Assembly (NCBI RefSeq): GCF_002218025.2
Contig: NZ_AP018681.1
Location: 248,001-312,000, forward strand
Direction of reading: 5' to 3'
Source: Vibrio casei
Lineage (GTDB): Bacteria > Pseudomonadota > Gammaproteobacteria > Enterobacterales > Vibrionaceae
Length of the DNA: 64,000 bases
Each line of letters begins with the position of its first letter. Position 1 is the stretch's first letter. Below, in pieces: positions 17,967 through 27,653 of the stretch. A program made the translations under genes and the position numbers. The notes beneath the pieces are model-generated. The model saw only the letters and a program-made list of their open reading frames with translations. It was not told the DNA's origin and did no database searches.

Positions 17967-18764
17967 TTAAGAGATTACTGAGTGTGAATCGCGCTCTAAG
18001 ATCTCAGTGCGGTATTTGCTTGGTGTCTGATCGAACATTTTCTTAAAAGCGTATATATAGGCAGAGTCAGAAGCGTATCCTAATTCTAAAGCAATTTCCT
18101 GAATGCTCTTTTTTGAGCCTAATAATTGCAGAGATAAAACTAACCTAATACTTTGCCGCCATAATGAAAATGATTGGGAAAACTCTTTCGAGCATAGTCT
18201 AGATAGGGTTCGCTCTGATGCTCCCACCTTTGTAGCCCACTCATTTAATGTGAATGACAAATCAGGTTGCAGCTTAAGTTGCACAAAAATAGATAAAAGA
18301 CGTTTATCTGTCGGAATGAGTAGTGGTATTTCATAACTCTTTGCCACCACTATTTGATCTCGCAATACCATTAGTAAATGAGTGATATAGGGTTCGGATT
18401 GCGAGAGGGTATTGTTCTCAAACAAAACTAGTATTAACTCTTTTATGAATGAGTTTACAAGACAAGATTTAGGCTTATCTCCATATTGGACAAATTTGTC
18501 TGGGTTAAGATAAATAGCTAAAAATTGAGTATCAGTAATGGCTATGGATTTGTGAACCGTGTTAGCGGGTATATAAAGCATTCCATTGTGAGGGACTACC
18601 ACACATTTATCACCAATGTTTGATTGCAATAACCCTTTAAGAGGAAACACTATTTGATGCCATGGGTGCGAGTGAAAGTCATCCACGTAACCAGAAATCA
18701 TTGTAGTAGTTTTGGTTATGAGTTGTTTATCAGGAAAGCCTCGTATGAGTTCATTGGCTTGCAT
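17967..18764 (-). CDS. AraC family transcriptional regulator
   Basis: The protein has 265 residues. The N-terminal cupin-like ligand domain carries the H-x-H pattern DDFHSHPWHQIVFP (residues 28-41). The C-terminal AraC double helix-turn-helix (about 160-255) ends with the family signature ELGYASDSAYIYAFKKMFDQTPSKYR (by position). The 5' flank is broken by an IS66 copy 89 bases upstream. When the IS-mediated inversion is undone, the amidotransferase now at 28316-29032 lies immediately upstream and divergent, making it the likely target. Confidence 0.88.
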   Translation of the reverse strand: MQANELIRGFPDKQLITKTTTMISGYVDDFHSHPWHQIVFPLKGLLQSNIGDKCVVVPHNGMLYIPANTVHKSIAITDTQFLAIYLNPDKFVQYGDKPKSCLVNSFIKELILVLFENNTLSQSEPYITHLLMVLRDQIVVAKSYEIPLLIPTDKRLLSIFVQLKLQPDLSFTLNEWATKVGASERTLSRLCSKEFSQSFSLWRQSIRLVLSLQLLGSKKSIQEIALELGYASDSAYIYAFKKMFDQTPSKYRTEILERDSHSVIS

Positions 18765-18932
18765 AATTGTCTGCTTATCTATATTTGTTGTCAGTTAGCA
18801 TAAAGTACGCCATATAGATTTGATATAACATTTGAAGCCAATCGTTACATAAAGTGAGCTTACGGCAGCATAGCTCAACTTAACTCGCCAGCTCTGGTTT
18901 ACTAAGTGCTTATCCAATATAAGGAAGGCACC

Positions 18933-19307
18933 ATGCAAAACCAGAAAAACCTGATTCAGGCCACTGCTGACTTTGAGCACTGGCGACAAACCCGCATTAA
19001 TAAACATGCCAGTATCCCCGATGAACTACGCTGCTTAGCACTCAAGCTGCTTGAAGAATATCCGATCAGTCACGTGACCAAAGCACTACGGATCTGCACC
19101 ACCCAGCTCAATGACTGGCGCAAGCAACTTCCCGTTAAGTCGTCCGCTCCTGATTTTGTTCCGTTACAGATAGAGCCTGATTTACTACCTAAATCAGACC
19201 TGAGCCTTCAGCTCACTCTTCCTAATTCAAGTCAGATCTGTATCAGCGGCCTTGTCTCTCCTGACTTATTGCGAGCTCTGATACAAGAAGCAGGAGAAGT
19301 AAAATGA
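18933..19307 (+). CDS. tnpA: IS66 accessory protein TnpA, copy A
   Basis: The product has about 124 residues from the ATG at 18933, chosen because AAGGAAGG lies just upstream. It has a small helix-turn-helix region (EYPISHVTKALRICTTQLNDWRKQL by position) typical of the IS66 OrfA. It overlaps the tnpB start by four bases, as usual for the family. Its exact role in IS66 transposition is not settled. Confidence 0.9.
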   Translation: MQNQKNLIQATADFEHWRQTRINKHASIPDELRCLALKLLEEYPISHVTKALRICTTQLNDWRKQLPVKSSAPDFVPLQIEPDLLPKSDLSLQLTLPNSSQICISGLVSPDLLRALIQEAGEVK

Positions 19308-19630
19308 TCCACCTGACTGCTGAGAGTAAAATCCTGCTTGCGACTCAACCAGCCGATTTTCGCTGTGGTATTGATGGACTCGCCGCCCTGTGTCGTCATC
19401 AGCTAAAACAGTCGCCTCGTAGCGGAACCCTGTTTGTGTTTACCAACCGCCGTCAAACCATGCTTAGAGCATTATGTTATGACGGCTCTGGCTTCTGGTT
19501 AATCAATAAACGCCTGAGCAAAGGCCGCTTTCAAGATTGGCCCCGTCATCACCAAGATGGGGTGACCCCTGTCGCCGCGAAGCAGCTTAAAGCTCTGTTG
19601 GTGGGGCTGCCTGGCTGGCAAAAAGTATGA
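19304..19630 (+). CDS. tnpB: IS66 accessory protein TnpB, copy A
   Basis: The protein has 108 residues with the PF05717 pattern: PADFRCGIDGLAAL near residue 17, GTLFVFTNRRQTMLRALCYDGSGFWL (by position) and WPRHHQDGVTPVAAKQLKALLVG near the C-terminus. It is needed with TnpA and TnpC for IS66 transposition. Confidence 0.93.
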   Translation: MIHLTAESKILLATQPADFRCGIDGLAALCRHQLKQSPRSGTLFVFTNRRQTMLRALCYDGSGFWLINKRLSKGRFQDWPRHHQDGVTPVAAKQLKALLVGLPGWQKV

Positions 19631-19745
19631 CCGTACGCACACTATTCCCCCTTAAGTTATCGATCCTCACGATCATGTTGACTGATCCCACAATGCTGGA
19701 ATAATTGAGCGCATCAGCACTGCAAGCCAGCCGACAGGAACTTAA

Positions 19746-21344
19746 ATGGCGCAAGACTTTACCGATATTGACAGCGAAGAGCTGGACGGGCTTATCCAGC
19801 GAGTGCACGAGGCAAAGGAGCACGACTTAGCACTGAGTGCGGAAGATTGCCACATCTTGTTGAAGGCATTAAAGACGCTGGCTGCCTTGCAAGAGCGTCT
19901 GTCTGATAACGATATCACCCTGCATAAATTGCGTAAGTTGGTTGGCATGGTCAAGTCATCAGAAACGATGGACACTCTACTCGGCCAGAAAAATAAGAAA
20001 AACAAAAACCGCGGTCAAAAACGTCCTAAGCCTAAAAATACCCAACCCAGCACACCACCAGTGAAACCGAAAGTCACTCAGCATAAACTGGACGATCTAA
20101 AGAAAGGCGATAGTTGCCCCGAGTGTCAAAAAGGCAAGTTATATAAATACGAGCCCGCTACGCTGTTGCGGATCACTGGGCAAAGTCCGTTCGTCCCAGA
20201 GCAACACGTTATGGAGCGGCTACGTTGCAATGCCTGTGGTCAGTACTTCACTGCCAAGTTACCTAATGACGTGATAAATGATGGAGAGCCAAGCCAGAAG
20301 TATGGTTACAGTGCCCGCAGCCTGATGGCTCTTCACAAGTTTTTTGCAGGTGCACCCTACTATCGTCAGGAGAGTACGCAAGCGCTGATGGGGATTAAAC
20401 TGACCGCCTCAACCATCTTTGACCAAGTCGAGTTAGTCGCCAATAGCTTGCAACCCATTTATAACTTGTTAAGAGTGTTTGCCGCAAACGCAGAGCACTA
20501 TTATTTAGATGACACGACCAACCGAATTTTAGACAAAGTCCCGATAGAAAAGCCGCAGAGAAATGGAACAAAAACCCGAGAGCGCAGTGGTGTTTACAGC
20601 TCCGGTTTAGTCGCGGGCTTAAAAGAGGGTCGTACTGTCGTGTTGTATCAGACCAATATCGGTCATGCCGGCGAGTTCATCGACGAGATTTTACATGACC
20701 GTGGCCGGACACTCGCGCCCCCGATATTGATGAGTGATGCCTTATCCAGCAACCGCCCATCGCTTGATTACGTGGTCGAACACAGTCTGTGCAACAGTCA
20801 CGGACGACGGCAGTTTGCCGAAGTCCTTAATCAGTTTCCAGATGAAGTGGAGCAAGTACTACAGTGGTATGGTGAAATCTGGCGACACGATGATGAAGCC
20901 AGGGAGCTAGGACTTAACGCGGGGCAACGGTTAGCTTGGCATAAAAAGCTATCACTTCCGGTAATGGAGCAGATCCGAAACTGGGGTCAGGCCGAGCTGA
21001 ACAGGGGAAGTACAGAAGAAAACAGCGGGCTTGGTAAAGCAATTAATTATTTTACTAAGCATTATGAGGGGCTGACCGCCTTCTGCCGTCTCGAGGGAGC
21101 ACAGCTGGATAATAACCGAGCGGAGCAAGCACTCAAGCTAGTTGCTCGCAACCGAAAAAATGCCCTGTTCCATAAAACACAGGCTGGTGCGAGCATTGCG
21201 GATGTGATCATGGCGATGATAGCGACATCAGCCGAAGCGGGTATAAATGTGCTGGATTACTTTAATACGATACAGCGAATGGAAAGTGAAGTTAAGGCTA
21301 ATCCACAACAGTTCTTGCCCTGGAATTATCAGTCCAATATCTAA
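19746..21344 (+). CDS. tnpC: IS66 transposase TnpC, copy A
   Basis: The protein has 532 residues. An N-terminal coiled region, a basic linker (QKNKKNKNRGQKRPKPKN) and a zinc-finger domain (CPEC...CNAC, about 125-170) come before the DDE transposase. Catalytic residues lie in YYLDDTTNRI near 257, LMSDALSSN near 330 and the C-terminal glutamate segment DNNRAEQALKLVARNRKN near 460. It ends LLPWNYQ-type (FLPWNYQSNI). The ORF is intact. Confidence 0.95.
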   Translation: MAQDFTDIDSEELDGLIQRVHEAKEHDLALSAEDCHILLKALKTLAALQERLSDNDITLHKLRKLVGMVKSSETMDTLLGQKNKKNKNRGQKRPKPKNTQPSTPPVKPKVTQHKLDDLKKGDSCPECQKGKLYKYEPATLLRITGQSPFVPEQHVMERLRCNACGQYFTAKLPNDVINDGEPSQKYGYSARSLMALHKFFAGAPYYRQESTQALMGIKLTASTIFDQVELVANSLQPIYNLLRVFAANAEHYYLDDTTNRILDKVPIEKPQRNGTKTRERSGVYSSGLVAGLKEGRTVVLYQTNIGHAGEFIDEILHDRGRTLAPPILMSDALSSNRPSLDYVVEHSLCNSHGRRQFAEVLNQFPDEVEQVLQWYGEIWRHDDEARELGLNAGQRLAWHKKLSLPVMEQIRNWGQAELNRGSTEENSGLGKAINYFTKHYEGLTAFCRLEGAQLDNNRAEQALKLVARNRKNALFHKTQAGASIADVIMAMIATSAEAGINVLDYFNTIQRMESEVKANPQQFLPWNYQSNI

Positions 21345-21416
21345 TCAAAACAGGCTCTGGCTTTCGGCCAGAGCCGCTTCTTAATACCTATGTACACTAT
21401 CTTCTCGTAAGCTCAC

Positions 21417-22138
21417 GATACAGCGTCTAATGAATGCACTTCCGTCTGTTTGACCGAAGCGTTGAAGTGATTTTTTTGAGTTACACGCATGCACATTTGA
21501 GGTAATTAAACTATGTGTTCGAGTAAAGGTTAGTTGAAATAACTATCCAGCCAAGAGTAAGTGTTGAAGGAAAATTTGGTTAACTGAGTGTCCCGATTTA
21601 CGTTATCCACCTACCCTATCATCGATCTAAAACAAGATTTATCAGGGAGATTCATAGCTTGTCTTCTGACTCAAAATCTCCTTGCAGTGGAATTAATGCG
21701 CTCTAATCTCGCCATACAAAAGTGAGTTGAACGATGATCGTAAGTTAAAACTTAGAGCAGGCCACAAGGTTTTTATTGAGCACAAGATCGATCTTTCGAA
21801 GATAGATTATTGAGTTTTTATTGCAGCTTTAAAGGTAAAGTATTGGCATCAAAATCCTAATCGTTGAGGTAAAGCAGTTCACATTCACGACGTCCGAAAG
21901 CATGAACGTTCGCGTTATGAAAAGATATTATTCATTGTTACTTTCACTTTTATGGACTTAAAATTCGTCATTCCTTACCTGAACTTTCTGGTTGGTTGTT
22001 GCTCTTAACGTATCTTATATGAGTGTTTAAAAATTTTGGTTCATAGCGTTCATGACAGAAAATTTCGAGCTGCCTTGAGTCGAATAGGAAGACACTCACG
22101 AGTAAATATATTTATAAATGTTGATCAAAAGTTCATTC
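21417..22138 (-). repeat. 722-bp tandem repeat unit R1
   Basis: The unit starts GATACAGCGTCTAATGAATG. The next unit begins with the same sequence at 22139, so the period is 722 bp. It holds no convincing ORF. The same unit occurs in reverse orientation at 31614 onward. Within the unit there are many short imperfect palindromes. It abuts the IS66 copy A end exactly at the octamer GATACAGC. Confidence 0.9.
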
Positions 22139-22860
22139 GATACAGCGTCTAATGAATGCACTTTCGTCTGTTTGGTCGAAGCGTTGAAGTGATTTTTTTG
22201 AGTTACATGCATGCACATTTGAGGTTATTAAGCTGTGTGTTCGAGTAAAGGTTGGTGAAAAAATTAACCATCCAAGAGAAAGCTTTGAACAAAAAAATGC
22301 TTAACAGAGTGTCCCGATTTATGATCCCACCCCTCTCCTTTATCGATCTAATAAAAGATTTCTTAGCTTATTTTGTGACTCAAAAACCACCTTATAGTGG
22401 ATTGAAAGTGTTCGAACCGTGCCATGCAAAGGTGAGCAGGATGATGACCAAAATTTTTATCTGTGCGTAGATCAATACGTTTTTAGTGAGCGCTAGAACG
22501 TGCTTTCGAAGGCAGTGTATTGAGTTTTCTACGCACCTCGAAAGGTGAATGATTTAAATCATACCTATAAACGGTGAGCCAAGTTTATCGAATTTACAAT
22601 GCTTACAAATCTGAATTTTGTTGCGTAGCAATTCACCTAACGTCATTTAGACGGCCTAAGATTGCATCATTAAGTTAGTCAGTTGGAAAGGTTTGGGGAT
22701 TGTTCTATGGTCCCTCCTGTGATTTAGATGAGTGTTTTAAATTTTGATTTTGGGGGATTTTAAAAAGTAGGGTTTGATCTGTTTTCGGTCAACATGAATG
22801 AATGTCACGAGGTTGTTTTGGCGGCAGCATCCATGAAAGTTTTGAGATTGTTGGCCTCAT
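22139..22860 (-). repeat. 722-bp tandem repeat unit R2 (diverged)
   Basis: The first 100 or so bases are nearly identical to R1 (GATACAGCGTCTAATGAATG..., TTTTTTTGAGTTACATGCAT). The rest is recognisable but diverged, and the end near 22800 fades into the downstream terminator region of the ICE operon. A 72-codon ORF at 22252 is not conserved in the other units and is not considered a gene. Confidence 0.75.
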
Positions 22861-22942
22861 TTTTCATGGTGATGTAAAAATGAAATCTACATCAAAGTGC
22901 TCATCGATAGTAGTAGAGTCACCCAGAAAATTAAGATAAAAA

Positions 22943-22975
22943 AAGGCCGATTGATTATCGACCTTCTTATTTATG
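22943..22975 (-). terminator. Terminator of the ICE three-gene operon
   Basis: Read on the minus strand, AAGGTCGAT-aatca-ATCGGCCTT is followed by a run of seven T (22965 down to about 22937). It lies just after the stop of the TIGR03761-like gene. Confidence 0.8.
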
Positions 22976-22987
22976 TATTAATGCAGC

Positions 22988-23929
22988 CTAAGATGTAGCT
23001 TGTTCTTTGCTGCTTTCATTTGTTTCTATACTGTCACTATCAATGGTTTCATCGTCACTCTGTTCGGTAACACCATTGTATATTGATAGTATCTTCTCTC
23101 TCGTTGCAGTAGACATGAAGTTATTGTCACGACGTGTAATCCGTGGCGCAGAATCAGCTCTTATATCAAGTAGTAACACCTCAAGACTTAAATTGATAAG
23201 ATGGTTATCTTCGAACGCTTTAGCTGTGCGTTGCGTCTTCTGTGCTATATCTTCACGACTAATAGAAGTGTTCTTCCATGACGAATTCAAGCCAAGTAGA
23301 GATCTAAAATCTTTCTTTGCTTCTTGACGGTATATGCGTGATTGTTGTGAAGATATCACACAGTGTTTCTCTGCCTGGAAGACTAAATAAAGCATCGTAT
23401 CAAGATGTTTTAAAGACCAGAGCATAGCAGTAGAGAGGTTATTCTTTAGGTTAACATTCACAGTAAATGCATGAGCATTATTATCAAGCTTCAACTTAGC
23501 TTCATTTAATTCAAACAATGCTTTTATCTGACTGCGAAGGCCATTAGTTTGTTCAGTTATCGTTTCGTTAAAATGGTTAATCGCACGCTCAGTATCAAGT
23601 AAAACTTGATCTGCAAATGGATCATCTTGACGAGAAGCATTAATGATTTTATTGATTCTCGTATCGAATGACCTGATTGCAGGCAGGAATGTTTTTTTCT
23701 TTCTTTGAGGGATGATCTCAGGATCGATTAAACGCACAGCATCACGAGTCATGAATTTAATTTCAATTGTGTTAAAAGTTGGCCTGTTTTGACTAACTGT
23801 TAATACAAATCTGTTCATGTTGTCGTTTTCATTATGAACATCATTTTCATTTTTTAGTTCATCATCTTCTTGAACTTTGATGCTTTTGTTAGTGTTAGGT
23901 TCTTTCACATCACCGAATCTTGTATTCAT
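22988..23929 (-). CDS. Integrating conjugative element protein, TIGR03761 (PFL_4669) family-like
   Basis: The protein has 313 residues. Recognised features are an N-terminal IEIKFMTRDAVRLI (the T-x-x-A-x-R-L core), then INKIINASRQDDPFADQVLL near 95-115 (the family R-x-D-D-P-x-A-D motif). FTVNVNLKNNLSTAMLWSLKHLDT follows (by position, near 158), and SREDIAQKTQRTAKAFED near 225. Both termini are acidic tails. Known context: this family sits with parB, DUF2857, ssb and topB-like genes in PFGI-1/SPI-7-type ICEs. It is the last gene of a three-gene operon with 4-base overlaps, followed by a terminator. Confidence 0.72.
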   Translation of the reverse strand: MNTRFGDVKEPNTNKSIKVQEDDELKNENDVHNENDNMNRFVLTVSQNRPTFNTIEIKFMTRDAVRLIDPEIIPQRKKKTFLPAIRSFDTRINKIINASRQDDPFADQVLLDTERAINHFNETITEQTNGLRSQIKALFELNEAKLKLDNNAHAFTVNVNLKNNLSTAMLWSLKHLDTMLYLVFQAEKHCVISSQQSRIYRQEAKKDFRSLLGLNSSWKNTSISREDIAQKTQRTAKAFEDNHLINLSLEVLLLDIRADSAPRITRRDNNFMSTATREKILSIYNGVTEQSDDETIDSDSIETNESSKEQATS

Positions 23930-24906
23930 TTTGTCCCTTCCCTTCTTTGACGTTTTAGGATGTCTCTAAATTGCAATATGTCTTTGTTTAACAGCTCAGC
24001 AACGCGGATCATTGCTTCCGCTTCAGAGTTCAGTTCTATTTTTAATTTTTCGTAGAGTTCATGAATGGCCATCTTTTCATTCATTGTTAATATGCGACTT
24101 GGCGTTGTTCGACTGTGTTGCTTTCGGTACTTCTCTATTTGACTTGAATAAACGCAAGTGAACCTTATTCGTGAGCGAGCAGAAATCAAGATAGGTAACG
24201 TAAGCGCGGCGATTTGATGTGATGTGGCCTTATTAGCAAAGAATCTCATCAACGTATAATGTGTATATGCAGTATCAACAACCAATTGAGTAAAACGGTC
24301 AAAATGATGCTGAGAGTCTTTAGCGATGAAGCTATTAATTACTTCATCGCCACGCGATAATTTGGAGTGATAGCTATCAATTGCATCGAAAATTGGAACT
24401 AAGCTATCCATTGCGCAGACAGTTGTTGCATCCTTTCTCGATAAATTATAAAGGCGCATAGCTGAGGTTACAGTTGGTAATCCATCAGCATTTTTATTAA
24501 AAAAAGACCGCACATATTGTACGTCGGTATCAACAGCGAGATTCTTCAAAAGTCGCTTGTCTCTGACACTGAGTAATGGTTTTTCAGTGAGTTCACTAGC
24601 CATAAGTCTCGGTACCTTTATGTTTCTATTGTTTGAAGATTGTTCACGTAAACTGTCTCTCAGCATCAAGGTTTCATCTTTATCTACTAAGCAGATACCG
24701 GAGCCGACTTTGTGTGTTTGGTTAATTAAATTCGTTAAATCTATGCCAGCATAAAAAGCCGCAAATATTTCATGAAAAGCTACCGATACTTCGCCTGTGT
24801 CATCACGAATAATGTTCACATTGATTAGGTCAGTAGTGAGAAAGTTTGCAGATAGCTTTATCAAAATGTAATCGACTAAATTGGCTTTACGTTCAAGTGT
24901 AAGCAT
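23926..24906 (-). CDS. ICE-associated hypothetical protein, possibly DUF2857-like
   Basis: The protein has 326 residues, all helical in appearance, with no signal peptide. The C-terminal half (HYTLMRFFANKATSHQIAAL near 218, then a basic segment and TMNEKMAIHELYEKLK near 285) resembles the core of DUF2857 proteins. Those proteins precede TIGR03761 genes in PFGI-1-like ICEs. The similarity is by eye and weak. The gene overlaps its upstream neighbour by one base and its downstream neighbour by four, so the three are cotranscribed. Confidence 0.5.
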   Translation of the reverse strand: MLTLERKANLVDYILIKLSANFLTTDLINVNIIRDDTGEVSVAFHEIFAAFYAGIDLTNLINQTHKVGSGICLVDKDETLMLRDSLREQSSNNRNIKVPRLMASELTEKPLLSVRDKRLLKNLAVDTDVQYVRSFFNKNADGLPTVTSAMRLYNLSRKDATTVCAMDSLVPIFDAIDSYHSKLSRGDEVINSFIAKDSQHHFDRFTQLVVDTAYTHYTLMRFFANKATSHQIAALTLPILISARSRIRFTCVYSSQIEKYRKQHSRTTPSRILTMNEKMAIHELYEKLKIELNSEAEAMIRVAELLNKDILQFRDILKRQRREGTK

Positions 24907-25637
24907 TAACTATCAACCTGTTTCGTAGACAAAATTCGATGTGTGTTTCGTGAATAATTGACTTGAATGTGGTCAAAAAACTGCTGACTTATAAGCAAGA
25001 CAAGTTCTTTACTCATCCCTTTGATCTCTTCTTTGTATTCCACGCATTCACTATTGTTTTGAATATGTAAGATGATTGAAATTATGATCTTTATTTGGAA
25101 ATTTACGTTCGGAGATACTTCTGGTTTATAGACTTCATCTATTAATTCTTGATATTCCGACGTCACTTGCAAAAGGGATTTAGCAAATGCTTGGGATATG
25201 ATGCTAAATAATATTTCTTCGTTAAGTGCATTAAGAAGCAGCAACATGGCAAAAAATTCAGCCACATCATTTGCCGTTTCTTCAAGGTTTGTATTTTTAT
25301 TGAAATACCGAGGGACATTCAAAAAGCCCTCAATTACATCTTCATCTGCAAGAGCTGTGTGCAGATAATCTAAAATAGTAAATAGCTGATCTATATTGAA
25401 ATCACTTTCATTCAGGATGCCTAGTGCAATTTTTGAGCGATTGATTCTCTGTTTTGAATAGATCAATTTCCTTACTTGCACAACGGATGAAAACTCACGA
25501 ACGTATCCATTCAATAAGGTTTTTGCTTTTTCCGTCTCGTACTGAATTTGTTTGAATGAACTTTCAGAAAGAGTTGTCATCTCTCTATCTACAGTCTCAC
25601 CTTTTATGATTGCGTTAACCATTTCTAAGCTTGTCAT
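24906..25637 (-). CDS. ICE-associated hypothetical helical protein
   Basis: The protein has 243 residues and is unrecognised. It looks fully alpha-helical and acidic, with no signal peptide or membrane segment. A leucine-rich middle (VAEFFAMLLLLNALNEEILF, near 124-143) may form a dimer core. It is the first gene of the three-gene operon; its ATG at 25637 is preceded by GGAGG. Upstream is an AT-rich, poly-A/T promoter region (25660-25760) and a possible H-NS-like remnant. Confidence 0.5.
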   Translation of the reverse strand: MTSLEMVNAIIKGETVDREMTTLSESSFKQIQYETEKAKTLLNGYVREFSSVVQVRKLIYSKQRINRSKIALGILNESDFNIDQLFTILDYLHTALADEDVIEGFLNVPRYFNKNTNLEETANDVAEFFAMLLLLNALNEEILFSIISQAFAKSLLQVTSEYQELIDEVYKPEVSPNVNFQIKIIISIILHIQNNSECVEYKEEIKGMSKELVLLISQQFFDHIQVNYSRNTHRILSTKQVDS

Positions 25638-25772
25638 ATAACCTCCATACAGTTTGATGAGAACGTTTTTTTAATTCTCTCTAATCTATCTATGTCGTTA
25701 AAAAAAAAATTGACACAAAAAAGTGAAATTATTTGCATCAATTTTTTTTTAGTGGGCATATAAATAGTGTCA

Positions 25773-25984
25773 CTAAACCATTTTACTGAGGGTCTGCTTA
25801 ATCATTTCAGGGCTAATCCCTTGATCTAAAAGCTTTTGGTAAGCATCACCAACAACATGTTCAGTTGTTTTGAGTTTTTCAGCTTCGATTTCAAACTCTA
25901 GTTTTATTTCTTCAACAACAGTTGTGAAAACATCAGAGATTTTATCGAAATCAGTTTTAGGTAGTGATTTAAGAGCCGACTGTA
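25773..25984 (-). pseudogene. 5'-truncated H-NS-like fragment
   Basis: The minus-strand frame runs 70 codons to a TAG at 25773-25775. It includes LKSLPKTDFDKISDVFTTVV, then EEIKLEFEIEAEKLK and QKLLDQGISPEMIKQTLSKM. The pattern (helical dimer region, E-E-x-x-x-E, then a G-I-x-P-E segment) resembles the N-terminal oligomerisation domain of H-NS. The 5' end is cut by the IS3-like element at about 25990. There is no DNA-binding domain before the stop. Identity is tentative. Confidence 0.4.
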
Positions 25985-26060
25985 ACCCCCGGTGTCAGGA
26001 TAGTTGTCCAGATCTTAGATCGCCCAAAAATCCAGCAATGGAGGGCTAACGAAGGACACT

Positions 26061-26561
26061 ATGCCGAGATATTCCGAAGAAAGAAAAGCTGCCATCTTGA
26101 AGAAGCTACTGCCACCGCATAACAAAACCATTCCAGAAGTTGCTGCGGAGGATCACATCAGCGAAGCAACGTTATACAATTGGCGTAATAAACTCCGCTC
26201 CGAAGGTAAACCTGTGCCAGGTAATCAAAAAAATTCTGAACATTGGTCAGCTGAAGCCAAGTTCGCCACCGTCATCGAAACCGCCAGTTTGTCAGAAACT
26301 GAGCTTAGCCAGTATTGTCGCCAGAAAGGTTTGTACCCTGAACAAGTTAAAGCGTGGAAACTCGCTTGTATCAGCGGTGCGGGTCAAGCTGAGCAATCTA
26401 AGAAAGCAGAGCAGACAGCGCGTAGAGCGGATAAAAAGCGTATCCGAAAATTGGAAGCAGAGCTGCATCGTAAAGACAAAGCCCTGGCAGAAACGGCGGC
26501 GCTATTGGTGCTGTCAAAAAAGCTCAAGGCCTTGTATGGGAGCGACAGCGAGGAGGACTGA
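26061..26561 (+). CDS. IS3-like transposase OrfA (helper)
   Basis: The protein has 166 residues. The helix-turn-helix (TIPEVAAEDHISEATLYNWRNKLR by position, near 22-45) is followed by a second basic region and a C-terminal leucine-zipper-like coil (RRADKKRIRKLEAELHRKDK near 125). It is about 60% similar by eye to the OrfA at 55304. Confidence 0.85.
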   Translation: MPRYSEERKAAILKKLLPPHNKTIPEVAAEDHISEATLYNWRNKLRSEGKPVPGNQKNSEHWSAEAKFATVIETASLSETELSQYCRQKGLYPEQVKAWKLACISGAGQAEQSKKAEQTARRADKKRIRKLEAELHRKDKALAETAALLVLSKKLKALYGSDSEED

Positions 26562-26572
26562 CTCCTCTCGAT

Positions 26573-27618
26573 ATGCGCGAGACATTGCTGGCGCTTTTTG
26601 ATGAAGCGGTTGCTAATGGCGCGCCTCAGTACAAGGCTGCAGACCTTATGCAAGTTCCACAGCGAACCTTGCGCCGCTGGCGTACGTCACAGGGTCATGT
26701 GTTGCCCGATCTTCGTCCTCTGGCTATCAGACCAGAGCCCAAAAACAAGCTGTCAGAGAAAGAGCGTCAGCATATTTTGAATGTCTGCAATGAGGCCGAC
26801 TATGCCAACTTACCCCCCAGTCAAATCGTGCCAAAACTGGCCGATCAGGGAGAATATATCGCCAGCGAGTCAAGCATATATCGTGTGCTGAAAGATAACG
26901 ACCAACTGCATCATCGAGGACGGACGAAACCGCCACAGCCTACGACGGAGCCCGCTTCTCATGTGGCGACAAAGCCCAATGAGATCTGGACTTGGGATAT
27001 CAGTTATCTGCCCGCGAAGGTTCGTGGTCTGTACTGGTACCTTTATATGGTCATTGATATCTACAGTCGCAATGGGAAGTCCATGACTGCGAATGCGGAA
27101 CGCTTGCTTCTCAGCTGATTGAGCGAGCCACCTTCAGTGAACGCTGTTTCGTGAAGCCTCATTATTTACATTCTGACAACGGGGCTCCCATGAGGTCACT
27201 CACCTTGCGTGCAAAGCTTGATGAAATGGGCATCCGAACGTCCTTCAATCGTCCGGGCGTGAGTAATGACAATGCCTATTCAGAGTCATTGTTCCGTACA
27301 GCCAAGTACCGGCCTAACTATCCGGAGCATGGCTTCGAAACGCTGGCAGACGCACGTGAATGGATACTGAATTTTGTAAACTGGTACAACAACGAGCATC
27401 ACCACAGTGCGATTAAGTTCGTCACTCCAGCAGAAAGACACAGAAACTTAGATACAACAGTGCTGGCGAAGCGACATACTGTGTATCAGCAGGCGAAAGC
27501 CAAGCATCCTGAACGTTGGGCAAGGGAGACTCGCGACTGGTCACCCGTTGGTTCGGTAACACTCAACCCCAAAAGCGCAGACAATAATGAACATGGCGGT
27601 CAAAAAAGAGCCGCATAA
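26573..27618 (+). pseudogene. IS3-like transposase OrfB, inactivated by internal deletion
   Basis: The N-terminal part (26573-27118) contains the first catalytic region WTWDISYLPAKVRGLYWYLY and runs into DIYSRN. There the reading frame shifts: compared with the intact relative at 55828, about ten bases are missing near 27071 (expected R-K-I-V-G-W). The correct frame resumes as WEVHDCECGTLASQLIERA and continues in 27151-27618 with LHSDNGAPM and the catalytic glutamate segment NDNAYSESLFRTAKY. The original product would be about 345 residues. Confidence 0.85.
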
Positions 27619-27653
27619 TTAGAAAATCTGGTCAACTACCTTGAAATCTACCG

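Larger units (their letters stand above)
18854..21416 (+). mobile_element. IS66 family insertion sequence, copy A
   Basis: The element is 2563 bp with ends GTGAGCTTAC (18854-18863) and GTAAGCTCAC (21407-21416). It carries tnpA, tnpB and tnpC on the plus strand. Flanking octamers are TACATAAA (left) and GATACAGC (right), which do not match each other. Each matches a flank of the inverted copy B at 29051-31613, showing recombination between the copies. All three proteins are identical to those of copy B. Confidence 0.95.
25991..27648 (+). mobile_element. IS3-family-like element with disabled transposase
   Basis: Ends are similar inverted sequences: GTCAGGATAGTTGTCC (left) and GGTCAACTACCTTGAA (right). 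It encodes OrfA (26061-26561) and a broken OrfB. It is related to, but clearly different from, the intact element at 55240-56880. It cuts off the 5' end of the H-NS-like remnant. Confidence 0.75.

Noticed and set aside
22252..22470. 72-codon ORF inside repeat unit R2
   Set aside because: The frame is not kept in units R1, R3 or R4, and the residues look random.
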